The notes: generated by a model from the letters alone, not told the origin. Shown: positions 45,886 to 58,507, numbered from the stretch's first letter. The stretch is 64,000 bases of DNA from Capra hircus (GCF_001704415.2 NC_030813.1:15642001-15706000), one strand, 5' to 3'. A program made the numbers and translations.

Positions 45886-46379
45886 ACAATACAGCACAAA
45901 TACATATAATGGAAAATTAACCATAAAAAAGAATGAAATACCATTTTTATCCACATGGATGGACCTTGAGATGATCATACCAAGTGAAGTAAGGAAGGAA
46001 GAGAAAGACAAATATCATATGGTATCACTTATGTGAAATCTAAAATATGACACAAATGAACTTATCTATGAAACAGAAGCAGACTCACAGACATACAGAA
46101 CAGAATTGTGGTTGCTAAGGGGGAGAGGGGGTTGCAGAAAAATGGACTGGAAATTTGGGGTTAGTAAATGCAAACTATTGCATATAGAGTGGATAAACAA
46201 CAATGTCCTACTGTACAGCACAGGGAAGTATATTCAGTATCCTGGGATAAACCATGATGGAAAAGAATACAAAAAAAAATGCCTACATATGAATAATTGA
46301 GTCATTTTACTCTATAGCAGAAATTAATACATTGTAAATTTATAATTCAATAAAAATTTTAAAAGATAAATTGGAAGAT

Positions 46380-47420
46380 AAAAGTGTCACTGTATGCAGA
46401 TGATATGATACTCTATATAGAAAACCTTAAAGACTCCACACAAAAGCTACTAGAACTGATAAATGAATTCAGCAATGTAGCGAGACACAGGATTAACACA
46501 CTGAAATCTCTTGCATTTCTTTACACTAACAATGAAACATTGGAAAGAGAAACTAAAAAAATCCCTTTTAAAATTGTATCCTGAAAAAACTTAGGAATAA
46601 ATCTGATCAAGGAAGTGAAAGACTTATACACTGAGAACTATTCAACATTGATAAAGAAAATGGAAAATGATTCAAAGAAATGGAAAGATATTCATGTTCC
46701 TGGATTGAAAGAATTAATATTGTTAAAGTGGTCACGGTACCCAAAGCAATCAACACATTTAATGTGATCTCTATTAAATTGCCCATGACACTTTTCACAG
46801 AAATAGAGCAAGTAATCCTAAAATGTATATGGAACCACTAAAGACCCAGACTTCCCAAAGCAATCCTTAGGAAAAAGAAAATAAGCTAGAGGCTTAATCC
46901 TCCAGATTTCAGACAATAACACAAAGCCACAGTAATAAAAACAGTTTAGCATTGGCACAAAAATGATATATGGACCAATGGAGTAGCATAGAGAGGGCCC
47001 AGCAATAAACCTGCACACCTACAATAAATTAATATTTGACAAAGGAGGTAAGAACATACAATGGAGAAAAGACAATTTCTTCAGCAAGTGGTGTTGGGAA
47101 AGCTGAACAGCAAAATGTAAATCAATGATGTTAGGACACATCCTCACACCATACACAAAAATGAATTCAAAATGGCTTAAAGAAACCACAAACAAAATGA
47201 CATGACAACCTATGGACTGGGAGAAAATATTCAAAAATAATGTAACTAACAAGAGCTTAGTTTCCAAAGTATACAAACAACTCATACAACTCATTAACAA
47301 CAACAAAAAAAACCAATAGTCTAATTGAAAATGAGCAGCAAGACCTGACCTGCATAGTCATTTCTCCAAAATAAACAAACAAAAAAATCCAGATGGTCAA
47401 TGGACACATGAAAAAATGGT
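46380..47420 (+). repeat. L1 ORF2 fragment with intact YADD box
   Basis: The frame at 46384-46584 reads MSLYADDMILYIENLKDSTQ, retaining the L1 RT catalytic box, then KLLELINEFSNVARHR. Downstream pieces match the C-terminal half of ORF2 in several frames. It is cut on the left at the RT centre, so it cannot code for a full enzyme. The element is interrupted by BovB at about 47,421 and resumes at 50,880. Confidence 0.85.
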
Positions 47421-50400
47421 CAACATTACTAATTCCAAAAGTAATGAAGAGGCTGAGTCAAAGCAAAAACAATGAAGAGCTGTGGATGTGTCTGGTGATG
47501 GAAGTAAAGTCTGATGCTGTAAAGAAGAATATTGTGTAAGAACTTACATTGTTAGGTCCATGAATCAAGATAAGTTGGGAGTGGTCAAACAGGAGATGGC
47601 AGAGTGAACATAGACATTTTAGGCATCCGTGAACTAAAGTAATGACCAACCTAGACAGCATATTTAAAAGCTGAGGCATTACTTTGCCAACAAAGGTCCA
47701 TCTAGTCAAGGCTATGGTTTTTCCAGTGGTCATGTATGGATGTGAGTGGACAGTGAAGAAAGCTGAGTGCCAAAGAATAGATGCTTTTGAACTGTGATGT
47801 TGGAGAAGACTCTTCAAAGTCCCTTGGACTGCAAGGAGATCCAACCAGTCCATCCTAAAGGAGATCAGACCTGGGTGTTCATTGGAAGGACTGATGTTTA
47901 AGCTGAAACTCCAATACTTTGGTCACCTCATGCAAAGAGTTGATTCATTGGAAAAGACCCTGATGCTGGGTGGGATTGGGGGCAGGAGGAGAAGGAGACA
48001 ACAGAGGATGAGATGGCTGGATGGCATCACCGACTCGATGGACATGGGTCTGGATGACTCTGGGAGTTGGTGATGGACAGGGAGGCCTGGCGTGCTGCGA
48101 TTCATGGGGTCACAAAGAGTCGGACACAACTGAGCAACTGAACTGAACTAAAATGGACTGGAATGGGTGAATTTAATTCAGATGACCATTATATCTAGTA
48201 CTGCGGGCAAGAATCCCTTAGAAGAAATGGAGCCGCCCTCATAGTCAACAAAAGAGTGAGAAATGCAGCACTTGGGTGCTGTCTCAAAAATGACAGTATG
48301 ATATCTATTCATTTCCAAGACAAACCATTCAGTATCACAGTAATCCAAGTCTATGCCCCAAACACTAATGCTGAAGAAGCTGAAGATGAATGATTCTATG
48401 AAGACCTACATGACCTTCTAGAACTAACACCAAAAAAAGATGTCCTTTTTCATTATAGGGGATTGGAATGCAAAGTAGAAAGTCAAGAGATACCTGGAGT
48501 AACAGGCAAGTTTGGTTTTGAAGTACTAAATGAAGCAGGGCAAAGGCTAACACAGTTTTGCCAAGAGAACATACTGGTCATACCAAACACCCTCTTCCAA
48601 CAACGCAAGGAACAACTCTACATATGGACATCACCAGTTGGTCAATACCAAAATCAGATTGATTATATTTTGCTGCCAAAGATGGAGAAACTCTGTACAG
48701 TCCACAAAAACAATACCAGGAGCTGACTGTGGATCAGATTATGAATACCTTATTGCCAAATTAAGACTGAAATTGAAGAAAGTAGAGAAAACCACTAAGC
48801 CATTCAGGTATGACCTAAATTATATCCCTTACAATTATACAGTGGAAGTGACATAGATTCAAGGGATTAGACCTGATGGACAGAGTGCTTGAAGAACTAT
48901 AGACAGAGGTTCATGACATTGTATAGGAGGCAGGGATCAAGACCATCCCCAAGAAAAAAGAAATGCAAAAAAGCAAAATGGTTGTCTGAGGAGGCCTTAC
49001 AAAAGCCAAGAAAAGAAGAGAAGCAAAGGGCCAAGGAGAAAATGAAAGATATACCCATATGAATACAGAGTTCTAAAGAATAGCAAGGAGATATAAGAAA
49101 GCCTTCCTAAGTGATCAGTGCAAAGAAATAGAGGAAAACAATAGAATGGTAAAGCCCAGAGATCTCTTCAAGAAAATTAGAGATACCAAGGGAACATTTC
49201 ATGCAAAGATGGGCTCGATAAAGGACAGAAATGGTATGGACCTAACAGAAGGAAAAGGTATCAAGAAGAGGTGGCAAGAATACACAGAAGAACTGTACAA
49301 AAAAGATCTTCACGACCCAGATAAGCATGATGGTGTGATCATTCACCTAGAGCCAGACATCCTGGAGTGCAAAGTCAAGAGGGCTTTAGGAAGCATTACT
49401 ACAAACAAAGCTAGTGAAGGTGATGGAGTTCCAACTGAGTTATTTCAAATCTTAAGAGATGGTGCTGTTAAAGTGCTGTACTCAATATGCCAACAAATTT
49501 GGAAAACTCAGCAGTGGCCACAGGACTGGAAAAGGTCAGTTTTCATTCCAAAGAAAGGCAATGCCAAAGAATGCTCAAACTACCACACAATTGCACTCAT
49601 CTCACACGCTAGTAAAGTAATGCTCAAAATTCTCCAAGCTAGGCTTCAACAGTATGTGAACCGAGAACTTCCAGATGTTCAAGCTGGATTTAGGAAAGGC
49701 AGAGGAACCAGAGATCAAATTGCCAACATCCGTTTGATCATAGAAAAAGCAAGTGAATTTCAGAAAAACTCTACTGCTTCCTTGACTACACTAAAGCCTT
49801 TGACTGTGTGGATCACAACAAACTGTGGAAAATTCTTAAAAGATGGGAATACAGGACCACCTGACCTGCTTCCTGAGAAACCTGTTTCAGGTCAAGAGGC
49901 AACAGTTAGAACCAGACATGGAAAACAGACTGGTTCAAAATTGGGAAAGGAGTATGCCAAAGATGTATATTGTCATCCTGCTTACTTAACTTTTATGCAG
50001 AGTACATCATGCGAAATGCCAGACTGGATGAAGCTCAAGCTGGAATCAAGATTGCTGGGAAAAATATTAATAATCTCAGATATGCAGATGAGAAATATCA
50101 CTAACCTCTGATATGCAGATGACACCATCCTAATGGCAGAAAGTGAAGGGAAACAAAAAAGCATCTTGATGAAGGTGAAGGAGGAGAGTGAAAAAGCTGG
50201 CTTAAAACTCAACATTCAAAAAACGAAGATCATGGCATCTGGTCCCATCACTTCACGGCAAATAAATGGGGAAACAATGGAAACGGTGACAGACTATTTT
50301 CTTGGGCTCCAAAATCACTGCAGATGGTGACTACAGCCATGAACTTAAAAGACACTTGCTCCTTAGAAGAAAAGCTATGACCAACCTAGACAGCATATTA

Positions 50401-50878
50401 AAAAACAGAGACATTACTTTGCCAACAAAGGTCCCTATAGTCCAAGTTATGATTTTTCCAGTAGTCATTATGGATGTGAGAGTTGGACCATAAAGAAGGC
50501 TGAGCACCAAAGAACTGGTGCTTTTGAACTGTGGTGCTGGAGAACGAGAGTCCCTTGGACTGCAAGGAGATCAAACTAGTCAATCCTAAAGAAAATCAAT
50601 CTTGAATATTCATTGGAAGAACTGATGCTGAAGGTGAAACTCCAGTACTTTGGCCACATCATGCAAAGAGTTGACTCATTGGAAAAGACTCTGATGCTGG
50701 GAAAGACTGAAGGCATGAGCAGAAGGGGACGACAGAGGACAAGATGTTTGGATGGCATCACTGAATCAATGGACATAAGTTGAGCAAGCTTCAGGAGATG
50801 GTGAAGGACAAGGAGGCCTGGCGTGCTGTAGTCCAGTGGGTTGCAAAGGGTTGAACACAACTGAGAAACTGAACACTA
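47421..50878 (+). repeat. BovB LINE, nearly complete coding region, decayed, with nested BovB
   Basis: It starts at the end of the 5' leader ('caaagcaaaaacaatgaaga'), so the GC-rich array is absent. It then has the endonuclease region (split at 47,638 by a younger BovB and resuming at 48,145) and the RT. The 321-codon frame at 49146-50111 includes ALGSITTNKASEGDGVPTEL, WPQDWKRSVF and DVQAGFRKGRGTRDQIANI, then runs out of frame before the catalytic box. A short local repetition of 'atatgcagatga' occurs at 50,081-50,121. It ends with the BovB 3' end at 50,878. Confidence 0.92.
47639..48144 (+). repeat. younger BovB 3' fragment inside the BovB
   Basis: It runs from 'taatgaccaacctagacagc' to 'cacaactgagcaactgaact'. 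GAACTAAA at 47631-47638 is repeated at 48145-48152, an 8-bp target duplication that restores the endonuclease reading of the host BovB when the insert is removed from comparison. Confidence 0.92.
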
Positions 50879-51185
50879 ACAAATTACTAGAGAAATGCAA
50901 ATCAAGACTACAAGCAGGTATCACCTTACACGAGTCAGAATGGCCATCATTAAAAGATCTGCAAATAACAAATGCTAGAGAGTGTGCAGAGAAAAGGGAA
51001 CATTCTGACACTGTTATTGGTGGGAAAGTAGACTGGTGAAGCCACTATGGAAAACATTATGAAGGCCCCTTAAAAAAACTAAAAATAGAGTTGCCATATG
51101 ATCCTCCAATTCCACTCCAGGGCATATATCCAGAGAACACTAATTCGAAAAGATGCATACACCTCAATGTTTATGGCAGCACTAA
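50879..51185 (+). repeat. L1 3' part, continuation
   Basis: 'actagagaaatgcaaatcaa', 'gttgccatatgatcctccaa' and 'catatatccagagaacacta' match late L1 ORF2 and continue the element from 47,420. Interrupted again at about 51,185 by BovB. Confidence 0.85.
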
Positions 51186-51880
51186 GTTGGCTTAAAGCTC
51201 AACATTCAGAAAACAAAGATCATGGCATCTGGTCCCATCACTTCATGGGAAACAGTGGAGAAAAGTGGAAACAGTGTCAGACTTTATTCTTTTTGGGCTT
51301 CAAAATCACTGCAGATGGCGATTGCAGCCATGCAATTAAAAGAGACTTACTCCTTGGAAGAAAAGTTATGACCAACCTAGATAGCATATTCAAAAGCAGA
51401 GACATTACTTTGCCAACAAAGGTCCATCTAGTCAAGGCTATGGTTTTTCCTGTGGTCATGTATGGATGTGAGATTCGGACTGTGAAGAAAGCTGAGTGCC
51501 GAAGAATTGATGCTTTTGAACTGTGGTGTTGGAGAAGACTCTTGAGAGTCCTTTGGACTGCAAGGAGATCCAACCAGTCCATTCTGAAGGAGATCAGCCC
51601 TGGGATTTCTTTGGAAGGAATGATGCTAAAGCTGAAGCTCCAGTACTTTGGCCACCTCATGCGAAGAATTGACTCATTGGAAAAGACTCTGATGCTGGGA
51701 GGGATTGGGGGCAGGAGGAGAAGGGGACGACAGGGGATGAGATGGCTGGATGGCGTCATTGACTCAATGGACATGAGTCTGAGTGAACTCTGGGAGTTGG
51801 TGATGGACAGGGAGGCCTGGTGTGCTGCAATTCATGGGGTCACAAAGAGTCAGACGCGACTGAGCGACTGAACTGAACTG
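51186..51880 (+). repeat. BovB 3' fragment
   Basis: The frame at 51098-51871 encodes the BovB C-terminus after the RT (KITADGDCSHAIKRDLLLGR, RRLLRVLWTARRSNQSILKE, then RWLDGVIDSMDMSLSELW) and is open through nearly the whole fragment, showing low decay. The first residues of that frame are L1-derived, a chance fusion. Ends 'gagcgactgaactgaactga'. Confidence 0.92.
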
Positions 51881-51943
51881 ATTTACAACAGTCAGAACAT
51901 GGAAACAATCTAAATATCCATCAATAGATGAATAAAGAAGATG
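51881..51943 (+). repeat. L1 3' UTR sliver before the full-length L1
   Basis: 'tttacaacagtcagaacatg' and 'tatccatcaatagatgaata' continue the older L1. Its remainder lies beyond the inserted L1, from 63,752. Confidence 0.82.
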
Positions 51944-54684
51944 GGAGGGGGGGTGGTCCTAAGATGGCAGAGAAATAGGATGGGCAGACCACTTTCTCCC
52001 CCACAAATTCATCAAAAGAACATTTGAACGCTGAGTAAATTCCACAAAACAACTTCTGAATGCTGGCAGAGGTCATCAGGCACCCAGAAAAGTAGCCCAT
52101 TGTCTTCGAAAAGAGGTAGGAAAAAATATAAAAGATAAAAAGAGAGACAAAAGAGGTAGGGATGGACATCCATCCCTGGAAGGGAGTCTTAAAAAAAAGA
52201 GAAGTTTCCAAACACCAGGAAACACTCTCAATGGCAAGTCTGTGGCGAGCCTTGGAACCTCAGAGGGCAACATAACCAGGAGGGAAAATAAATAAATAAT
52301 TAAAACTCACAGATTATGTGCCAAACAGTAACTCCCAGCAGAGAAACAGTGCAGACGCCTGCATTTGCCACTAGCAAGCGGGGGCTGGGCAGGGAGGCAC
52401 GGGCTGCATTGCTTAGAGTAAGGATCAAGCCTGAATGCCCCGAGGGCAATCTGAGGAAACTAACTTGAGATAGCAAACCAGACTGTGGCATAGCTATCCC
52501 GTGAAAAGCCCTAACCTAAGACACTGCCAGGCCTGCTCACAGAACAAAGGACTGAGCAGAGCTAGCCGGCTGTGGACCGGCCCATCCTCCGCCGGAGACA
52601 AGCAGGCGGAGGCAGCCAGAGCCAGAAGGGGGCAATCGTGGCCCCAAAGAGACATCATCTACCAAACTGCAAGCAGGCTTCATTGCTAACCAAGACTTCT
52701 TGGGATTCTGCACTGTCGACATCTACCAGGCGGGTCGCAGCCAGAGATCAGCTCCCCAGAAGAGACACACAGCGCACCTGAGAAGGCGCGCAGGTTGTAC
52801 ACCCAGAAAACCCAGCGGCAGGGACAGCGGAGGCGGTAAGTCGCAGCAACCGTGCTCGCCAAGCCCCTGGTCACCTGAGCTGCTCGGACATGGAAAGGGT
52901 ACAAAACGCAGGTCCAACCGAGTCTGTGCCTTTGTGGAGTACCCGAGTAACTGAACCTGAGCGGCTTAGACCTGGGAAGTGCACTCAACCCAGGGCCCAC
53001 CTCAGACAGTTCCTGGCAGAGCAACCTAGAGCCTGAGCAATGTAGACTGGGAAAGCACACACACTGTGAGCGGGGGCAAACCCAGTGTGGCTGCGACACT
53101 GCAAACACTCCCCACACATGCCAGTGTTATTTGTTTGCAGTGTTCCTCCCTCCCCACAGCACGACTGAACAAGTGAGCCTTAAAGAGTGTCCACCACCAC
53201 CCCCTCATGTCAGGGTGGAAATTAGACACTGAAGAGACCAGCAAACAAGCTAAAACAAACAGAGGGAACCGCCTTGGAAGTGACAGGTGCAATAGATTAA
53301 AACCCTGTAGTTAGAACTGACTACATAGGAAGGGGCCTATAGATCTTGAGAAGTATAAGCCGGATCAAGGAACTATCTGAAAATGAACTGACCCCACACT
53401 GTCCACAACAACACCAGAGAAAATCCTAGATATATTTTTACTATTATCATTTTTTAAATTAAAAAAAAAATTTTTAAGTCCTCTATTACTCCTTTAATTT
53501 TCATTTTTATAACCTACTATTACTTTGCAAAAAAAAGATCCTATTTTTTAAAGCAAACTTCATATATATATATTTTATAATTTCTATGACTTTGTTTTTT
53601 TCTTTAATATTGTATTTTTGAGAATCCAACCTCTACTCTAGATTTTTAATCTCTGCTTTTTGGTATTTATTATCAATTTTGTACCTTTAAGAACCCAATC
53701 TTCAGTATCCATTTTTACTTGGGAGCGAGATTACTAGCTTGACTGCTCTCTCCCCCTTTGGACTCTTTTTCTCCACTAGGTCGCCTCTATCTCCTCCCTC
53801 CCCCTTCTCTTCTCTACCCAACTCTGTGAATCTGTTTGTGTGTTCTGAGTTGTGGTGAACACTTAGGGAACTGATTACTGGCTGGATCTGTCTCTCTCCT
53901 TTTGATTCCCCCCTTTATCCTCCTTGCCACTTTTGTCTCCTTCCTTCCTCTTATCTTTTCTGTGTAACTCTGTGAACGTCTCTGAATAGTCCAGACTGTG
54001 GAGAGCACATAAGGAAGTGATTACTGGCCAGCTTGCTCTCTCCCCTTTTGATTACCCCTCTTCTTCTCCTGGTCACCTCTATCTCCCTCCTCCCTCTTCT
54101 CTTCTCCATGTAACTCTGTGAACCTCTCTGAGTGTCCCTCACTGTGGAGAAACTTTTAATCTTTAACCTAGATGTTTTATCATCAGTGCTGTATAGATGG
54201 AGAAGTCTTGAGGCTACTGTAAGAATAAGACTGAAAACCAGAGTCAGGAGGCTTAAGTCCAAATTCTGAGAACACCAGAGAACTCCTGACTCCAGCGAAC
54301 ATTAATTGATAGGAGCTCATCAATGCCTCCATACCTCCACTGAGACCAAGCATCATCCAAGGGCCAACAAGTTCCAGAGCAAGACATACAATGCAAATTC
54401 TCTAGCAACACAGGAACATAGCACTGAGCTTTAATTATACAGGCTGCCCAAAGTCACACCAAACCCATAGACATCTTACAACTCATTACCGGACACTTCA
54501 CTGCAATATAGAGAGAAGAAATCCAGCTCCACCCACCAGAACACCAACACAAGCTTCCCTAACCAGGAAACCTTGACAAGACACCCATCCAACCCCACCC
54601 ACAGCAAGGAAACTCCACAATAAAGAGGAACCACAAACTGCCAGAATACAGAAAGGCCACCCCAAACACAGCAATATAAACAAG
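51944..54684 (+). promoter_or_regulatory. L1 5' UTR/internal promoter region
   Basis: The left part (to about 53,110) is GC-richer with CpGs, as in LINE promoters. 53,400-53,700 is T/A-rich and 53,729-54,160 holds three ~145-bp tandem units of pyrimidine-rich sequence. Open frames here on either strand are not genes. Confidence 0.75.
53729..54160 (+). repeat. three ~145-bp tandem units in the L1 5' UTR
   Basis: Units start with GATTACT at 53729, 53873 and 54019 (periods 144 and 146). Each contains 'ctctc.ccttttgattcccc'-like, 'tcctccct..cttctcttct' and 'aactctgtgaa.ct' blocks in the same order. The third is truncated by the following non-repeated sequence. Confidence 0.85.
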
Positions 54685-55275
54685 ATGAAGAGGCAGGGAA
54701 ATACCCAGCAGGTAAAGGAACGGGATAAATGCCCACCAAACCAAACAAAAGAGGAAGAGATAGGAAATCTACCTGATAAAAAAATTCCAAGTAATGATAG
54801 TGAAAATGATCCAAAATCTTGAAAACAAAATGGAGTTACAGATAAATAGCCTGGAGACAAGGATTGAGAAGATACAAGAAAGGTTTAACAAGGACCTAGA
54901 AGAAATAAAAAAAGGAGTCAATATTTAATGAATAATGCAATAAATGAGATCAAAAACACGCTGGAGGAAACAAACAGAATAATGGAGGCAGAAGATAGGA
55001 TACATGAGGTAGAAGACAGAATGGTAGAAATAAATGAAACAGTGAGGAAAAAGGAAAAACGAATTAACAGAAATGAGGACAATCTCAGAGAACTCTGGGA
55101 CAATGTTAAATGCCCCAACATTCAAATCATAGGGGTCCCTGAAGAAGAAGACAAGAAGAAAGACCATGAGAAAATACTTGAGGAGATAAGAGTTGAAAAC
55201 TTCCCTAAAATGGGGAAAAAATAATCACCCAAGTCCAAGGAACCCAGAGAGTCTCAAATAGGATAAACCTGAGGT

Positions 55276-55286
55276 GAAACACCCCA
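55276..55286 (+). other. left target duplication of the inverted BovB
   Basis: GAAACACCCCA, repeated with one mismatch as GAAACAACCCA at 58117-58127. The flanking L1 reads straight across when one copy is dropped. Confidence 0.88.
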
Positions 55287-56488
55287 TTTCAGTTCAGTTC
55301 CGTTCCGTTCAGTTGCTCAGTCGTGTCTGACTCTTTGTGACCCTGTGAATCGCAGCACGCCAGGCCTCCCTGTCCATCACCATCTCCTGGAGTTCACTCA
55401 GACTCATGTCAATCGAGTCTGTGATGCCATCCAGCCATCTCATCCTGGGTCATCCCCTTCTCCTCCTGCCCCCAATCCCTCCCAGCATCAGAGTCTTTTC
55501 CAATGAGTCAACTCTTCGCATCAGGTGGCCAAAGTACTGGAGCTTCAGCTTTAGCATCATTCCTTCCAAAGAAATCCCAGGGCTGATCTCCTTCAGAATG
55601 GACTGGTTGGATCTCCTTGCAGTCCAAAGGACTCTCAAGAGTCTCCTCCAACACCACAGTTCAAAAGCATCAATTCTACAGCACTCAGCCTTCCTCAGAG
55701 TCTAACTCTCATATCCATACATGACCACAGGAAAAACCATAGCCTTGACTAGACGGACCTTAGTCAGCAAAGTCTTGTCTCTGCTTATGAATATGCTGTC
55801 TAGGTTGGTCATAACTTTTCTTCCAAGGAGTAAGCGTCTTTTAATTTCATGGCTGCAGTCACCATCTGCAGTGATTTTGGAGCCCAAAAAAATAAAGTCT
55901 GACACTGTTTCCACTGTTTCACCATCTATTTCCCACGAAGTGATGGGACCGGATGCCATGATCTTCATTTTCTGAATGTTGAGATTTAAGCCAACTTTTT
56001 CACTCTCCTCTTCCACTTTCATCAAGAGGCTTTTTGTTCCTTTTCACTTTCTGCCATAACAGTGGTATCATCTGCATATCTGAGGTTATTGATATTTCTC
56101 CCGGCAATCTTGATTCCAGCTTCTTTCTTCCAGTCCAGCGTTTCTCATGATGTACTCTGCATAGAAGTTAAATAAATAGGGCGACAATATACAGCCTTGA
56201 CGTACTCCTTTTCCTGTTTGGAACCAGTCTGTTGTGCGATGCCCAGTTCTAACTGTCGCTTCCTGACCTGCATGTAGGTTTCTCAAGAGGCAGGTCAGGT
56301 GGTCTGGTATTCCCATCTCTCTCAGAATTTTCCACAGTTTATTGTGATCCACACAGTCAAAGGCTTTGGCATAGTCAATAAAGCAGAAATAGATGTTTTT
56401 ATGGAACTCTCTTGCTTTTTGCATGATCCAGCGGATGTTGGAAATTTGATCTCTGGTTCCTCTGTCTTTTCTAAAACCAGATTGAACA
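55287..56488 (-). repeat. BovB 3' half, minus strand (sense part of a twin-primed insertion)
   Basis: The BovB 3' end is at the left ('cagttgctcagtcgtgtctg'). Minus-strand frames 55702-56025 and 56086-56649 encode the RT from RGTRDQISNI through FCFIDYAKAFDCVDHNKLW and GVRQGCILSPYLFNFYAEY to DFIFLGSKITADGDCSHEIK. Frames are broken near 56,040 and 55,700. It joins the opposite-direction piece at 56,488. Confidence 0.93.
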
Positions 56489-58116
56489 ACTCCAGAAGGA
56501 ATGTAGGGATGGAGCCAAAGCAAAAACAATACCCAGTTGTGGATGTGACTGGTGATAGAAGCAAGATCTGATGCTATAAAGAGCAATATTGCATAGGAAC
56601 CTGGAATGTCAGGTCCATGAATCAAGGCAAATTGGAAGTGGTCTAACAAGAGATGGCAAGAGTGAACGTCGACATTCTAGGAATCAGCGAAATAAAATGG
56701 ACTGGAATGGGTGAACTTAACTCAGATGACCATTATATCTACTACTGCTGGCAGGAATCCCTCAGAAGAAATGGAGTAGATATCATGGTCAACAAAAGAG
56801 TCCGAAATGCAGTACTTGGATGCAATCTCAAAAACGACAGAATGATCTCTGTCTCCAAGGCAAACCATTCAATATCATAGTTATCCAAGTCTATGCCCCA
56901 ACCAGTAATGCTGAAGAAACTGAAGTTGAACAGTTTTATGAAGACCTATAAGACCTTTTAGAACTAACACCCCAAAAAGATGTCCTTTTCATTCTAGGGG
57001 ACTGGAGTGCAAAAGTAGGAAGTCAAGAAACACCTGGAGTAACAGGCAAATTTGGCCTTGGAATGCAGAATGAAGCAGGGCAAAGACTAATAGAGTTTTG
57101 CAAAGAAAATGCACTGGTTGTAGCAAATACCCTCTTCCAACTACACAAGAGAAGACTCTACACATGGACACCAGAAGGTCAACACCAAAATCAGATTGAT
57201 TATATTCTTTGCAGCCAAAGATGGAGAAGCTCTATACAGTCAACAAAAACAAGACCAGGAGCTGACTGTGGCTCAGATCATGAACTCCTTATTACCAAAT
57301 TCAGACTCAAACTGAAGAAAGTAGGGAAAACCGCTAGACCATTCAGGTATGACCTAAATCAAATCCCTTATGATTATACAGTGGAAGTGAGAAATAGATT
57401 TAAGGGCCTAGATCTGATAGATAGAGTGCCTCATGAACTATGGACTGAGGTTCGTGACATTGTACAGGAGACAGGGATCAGGACCATCCCCATGGAAAAG
57501 AAAGGCAAAAAAGCAAAATGGCTGTCTGGGGAAGCCTTACAAATAGCTGTGAAAAGAAAAGAGGTGAAAAGCAAAGGAGAAAAGGAAAGATATAAGGATC
57601 TGAATGCAGAGTTCCAAAGAATAGCAAGAAGAGATAAGAAAGCCTTCTTCAGTGATCAGTGCAAAGAAATAGAGGAAAAGAACAGAATGGGAAAGACTAG
57701 AGATCTCTTCAAGAAAATGACAGATACCAAGGGAACATTTCATGCAAAGATGGGCTCGATAAAGGACAGAAATCATCTGAACCTAACAGAAGCAGAAGAT
57801 ATTAAGAAGAGGTGCCAAGAATACACGGAAGAACTGCACAAAAAAGATCTTCACGACCCAGATAATCATGATGATGTGATCACTAATCTAGAGCCAGACA
57901 TCTTGGAAATATGAAGTCAAGTGGGCCTTAGAAAGCATCACTATGAACAAAGCTAGTGGAGGTGATGGAATTTCAGTTGAGCTATTTCAAATCCTGAAAG
58001 ATGATGCTGTGAAAGTGCTGCACTCAATATGCCAGCAAATTTGGAAAACTCAGCAGTGGCCACAGGACTGGAAAAGGTCAGTTTTCATTCTAATTCCAAA
58101 GAAAGGCAATGCCAAA
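56488..58116 (+). repeat. BovB 5' half, inverted (plus strand)
   Basis: It runs from the end of the 5' leader ('aactccagaaggaatgtagg') through the endonuclease to the RT start ('caattccaaagaaaggcaat' position). The frame at 57063-57914 (283 codons) retains QNEAGQRLIEFCKENALVVA, the intact endonuclease motif DCGSDHELL and the linker to DPDNHDDVITNLEPDILE. 57943-58140 holds the first RT motifs. Earlier pieces are at 56653-56880. Part of the same insertion as 55,287-56,488. Confidence 0.93.
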
Positions 58117-58507
58117 GAAACAACCCAAGACACATATTAATCAAATTAACAAAGATCAAACACAAGGAACAAACATTAAAAGCACCAAGGGAAAAACAAT
58201 AAATAACACACAAGGGGATTCCCATAAGGATAACAGCTGATCTTTCAATAGAAACTCTTCAGGCCAGGAGGGAATGGCAGGACATACTTAAAGCGATGAA
58301 AGAAAATAACCTACAGCCCAAATTACCGTACCAAGCAAAGATCTCATTCAAATATGAAGGAGAAATCAAAAGCTTTACAGACAAGCAAAAGCTGAGAGAA
58401 TTCAGCACCACCAAACCAGCTCTCCAACAAATACTAAAGGATATTCTCTAGACAGGAAACACAAAGGGTGTATAAACTCAAAACCAAAACAAAGTAAATA
58501 GCAACAG

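Larger units (their letters stand above)
44996..46370 (+). repeat. L1 3' region with two SINE insertions
   Basis: Late ORF2/3' UTR sequence: 'aatgcaaatcaaatttacaa' near 45,075, 'gccacatgacccaataatcc' near 45,493, 'tactgtacagcacagggaag' near 46,210, with a poly-A-like end near 46,360. It is interrupted by Bov-A2 at 45,188-45,452 and Bov-A at 45,681-45,885. Confidence 0.85.
54685..58451 (+). pseudogene. L1 ORF1 (RNA-binding protein), split by BovB
   Basis: ATG at 54685 gives MKRQGNTQQVKERDKCPPNQ. A frameshift in the A-run near 54,778 then leads to a stop. The coiled-coil part continues in another frame at 54928-55224 (MNNAINEIKNTLEETNRIME, then RKKEKRINRNEDNLRELWDN and the RRM-side motif IQIIGVPEEEDKKKDHEKIL). 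The BovB insertion at 55,287-58,127 follows. The C-terminal domain resumes at 58,128 and includes LQARREWQDILKAMKENNLQ and SFTDKQKLREFSTTKPALQQ, ending at TAG 58449-58451. It is a nucleic-acid chaperone of the L1 ribonucleoprotein in intact elements, and inactive here. Confidence 0.9.

Noticed and set aside
52686..53117. 143-codon minus-strand open frame in GC-rich DNA
   Set aside because: It lies in the L1 5' UTR, with overlapping frames on both strands and no known similarity.
54476..54860. Hydrophobic minus-strand open frames suggesting a membrane protein
   Set aside because: Reverse complement of the A-rich L1 leader/ORF1 start; antisense of Lys/Asn-rich sequence always looks Phe/Leu-rich.
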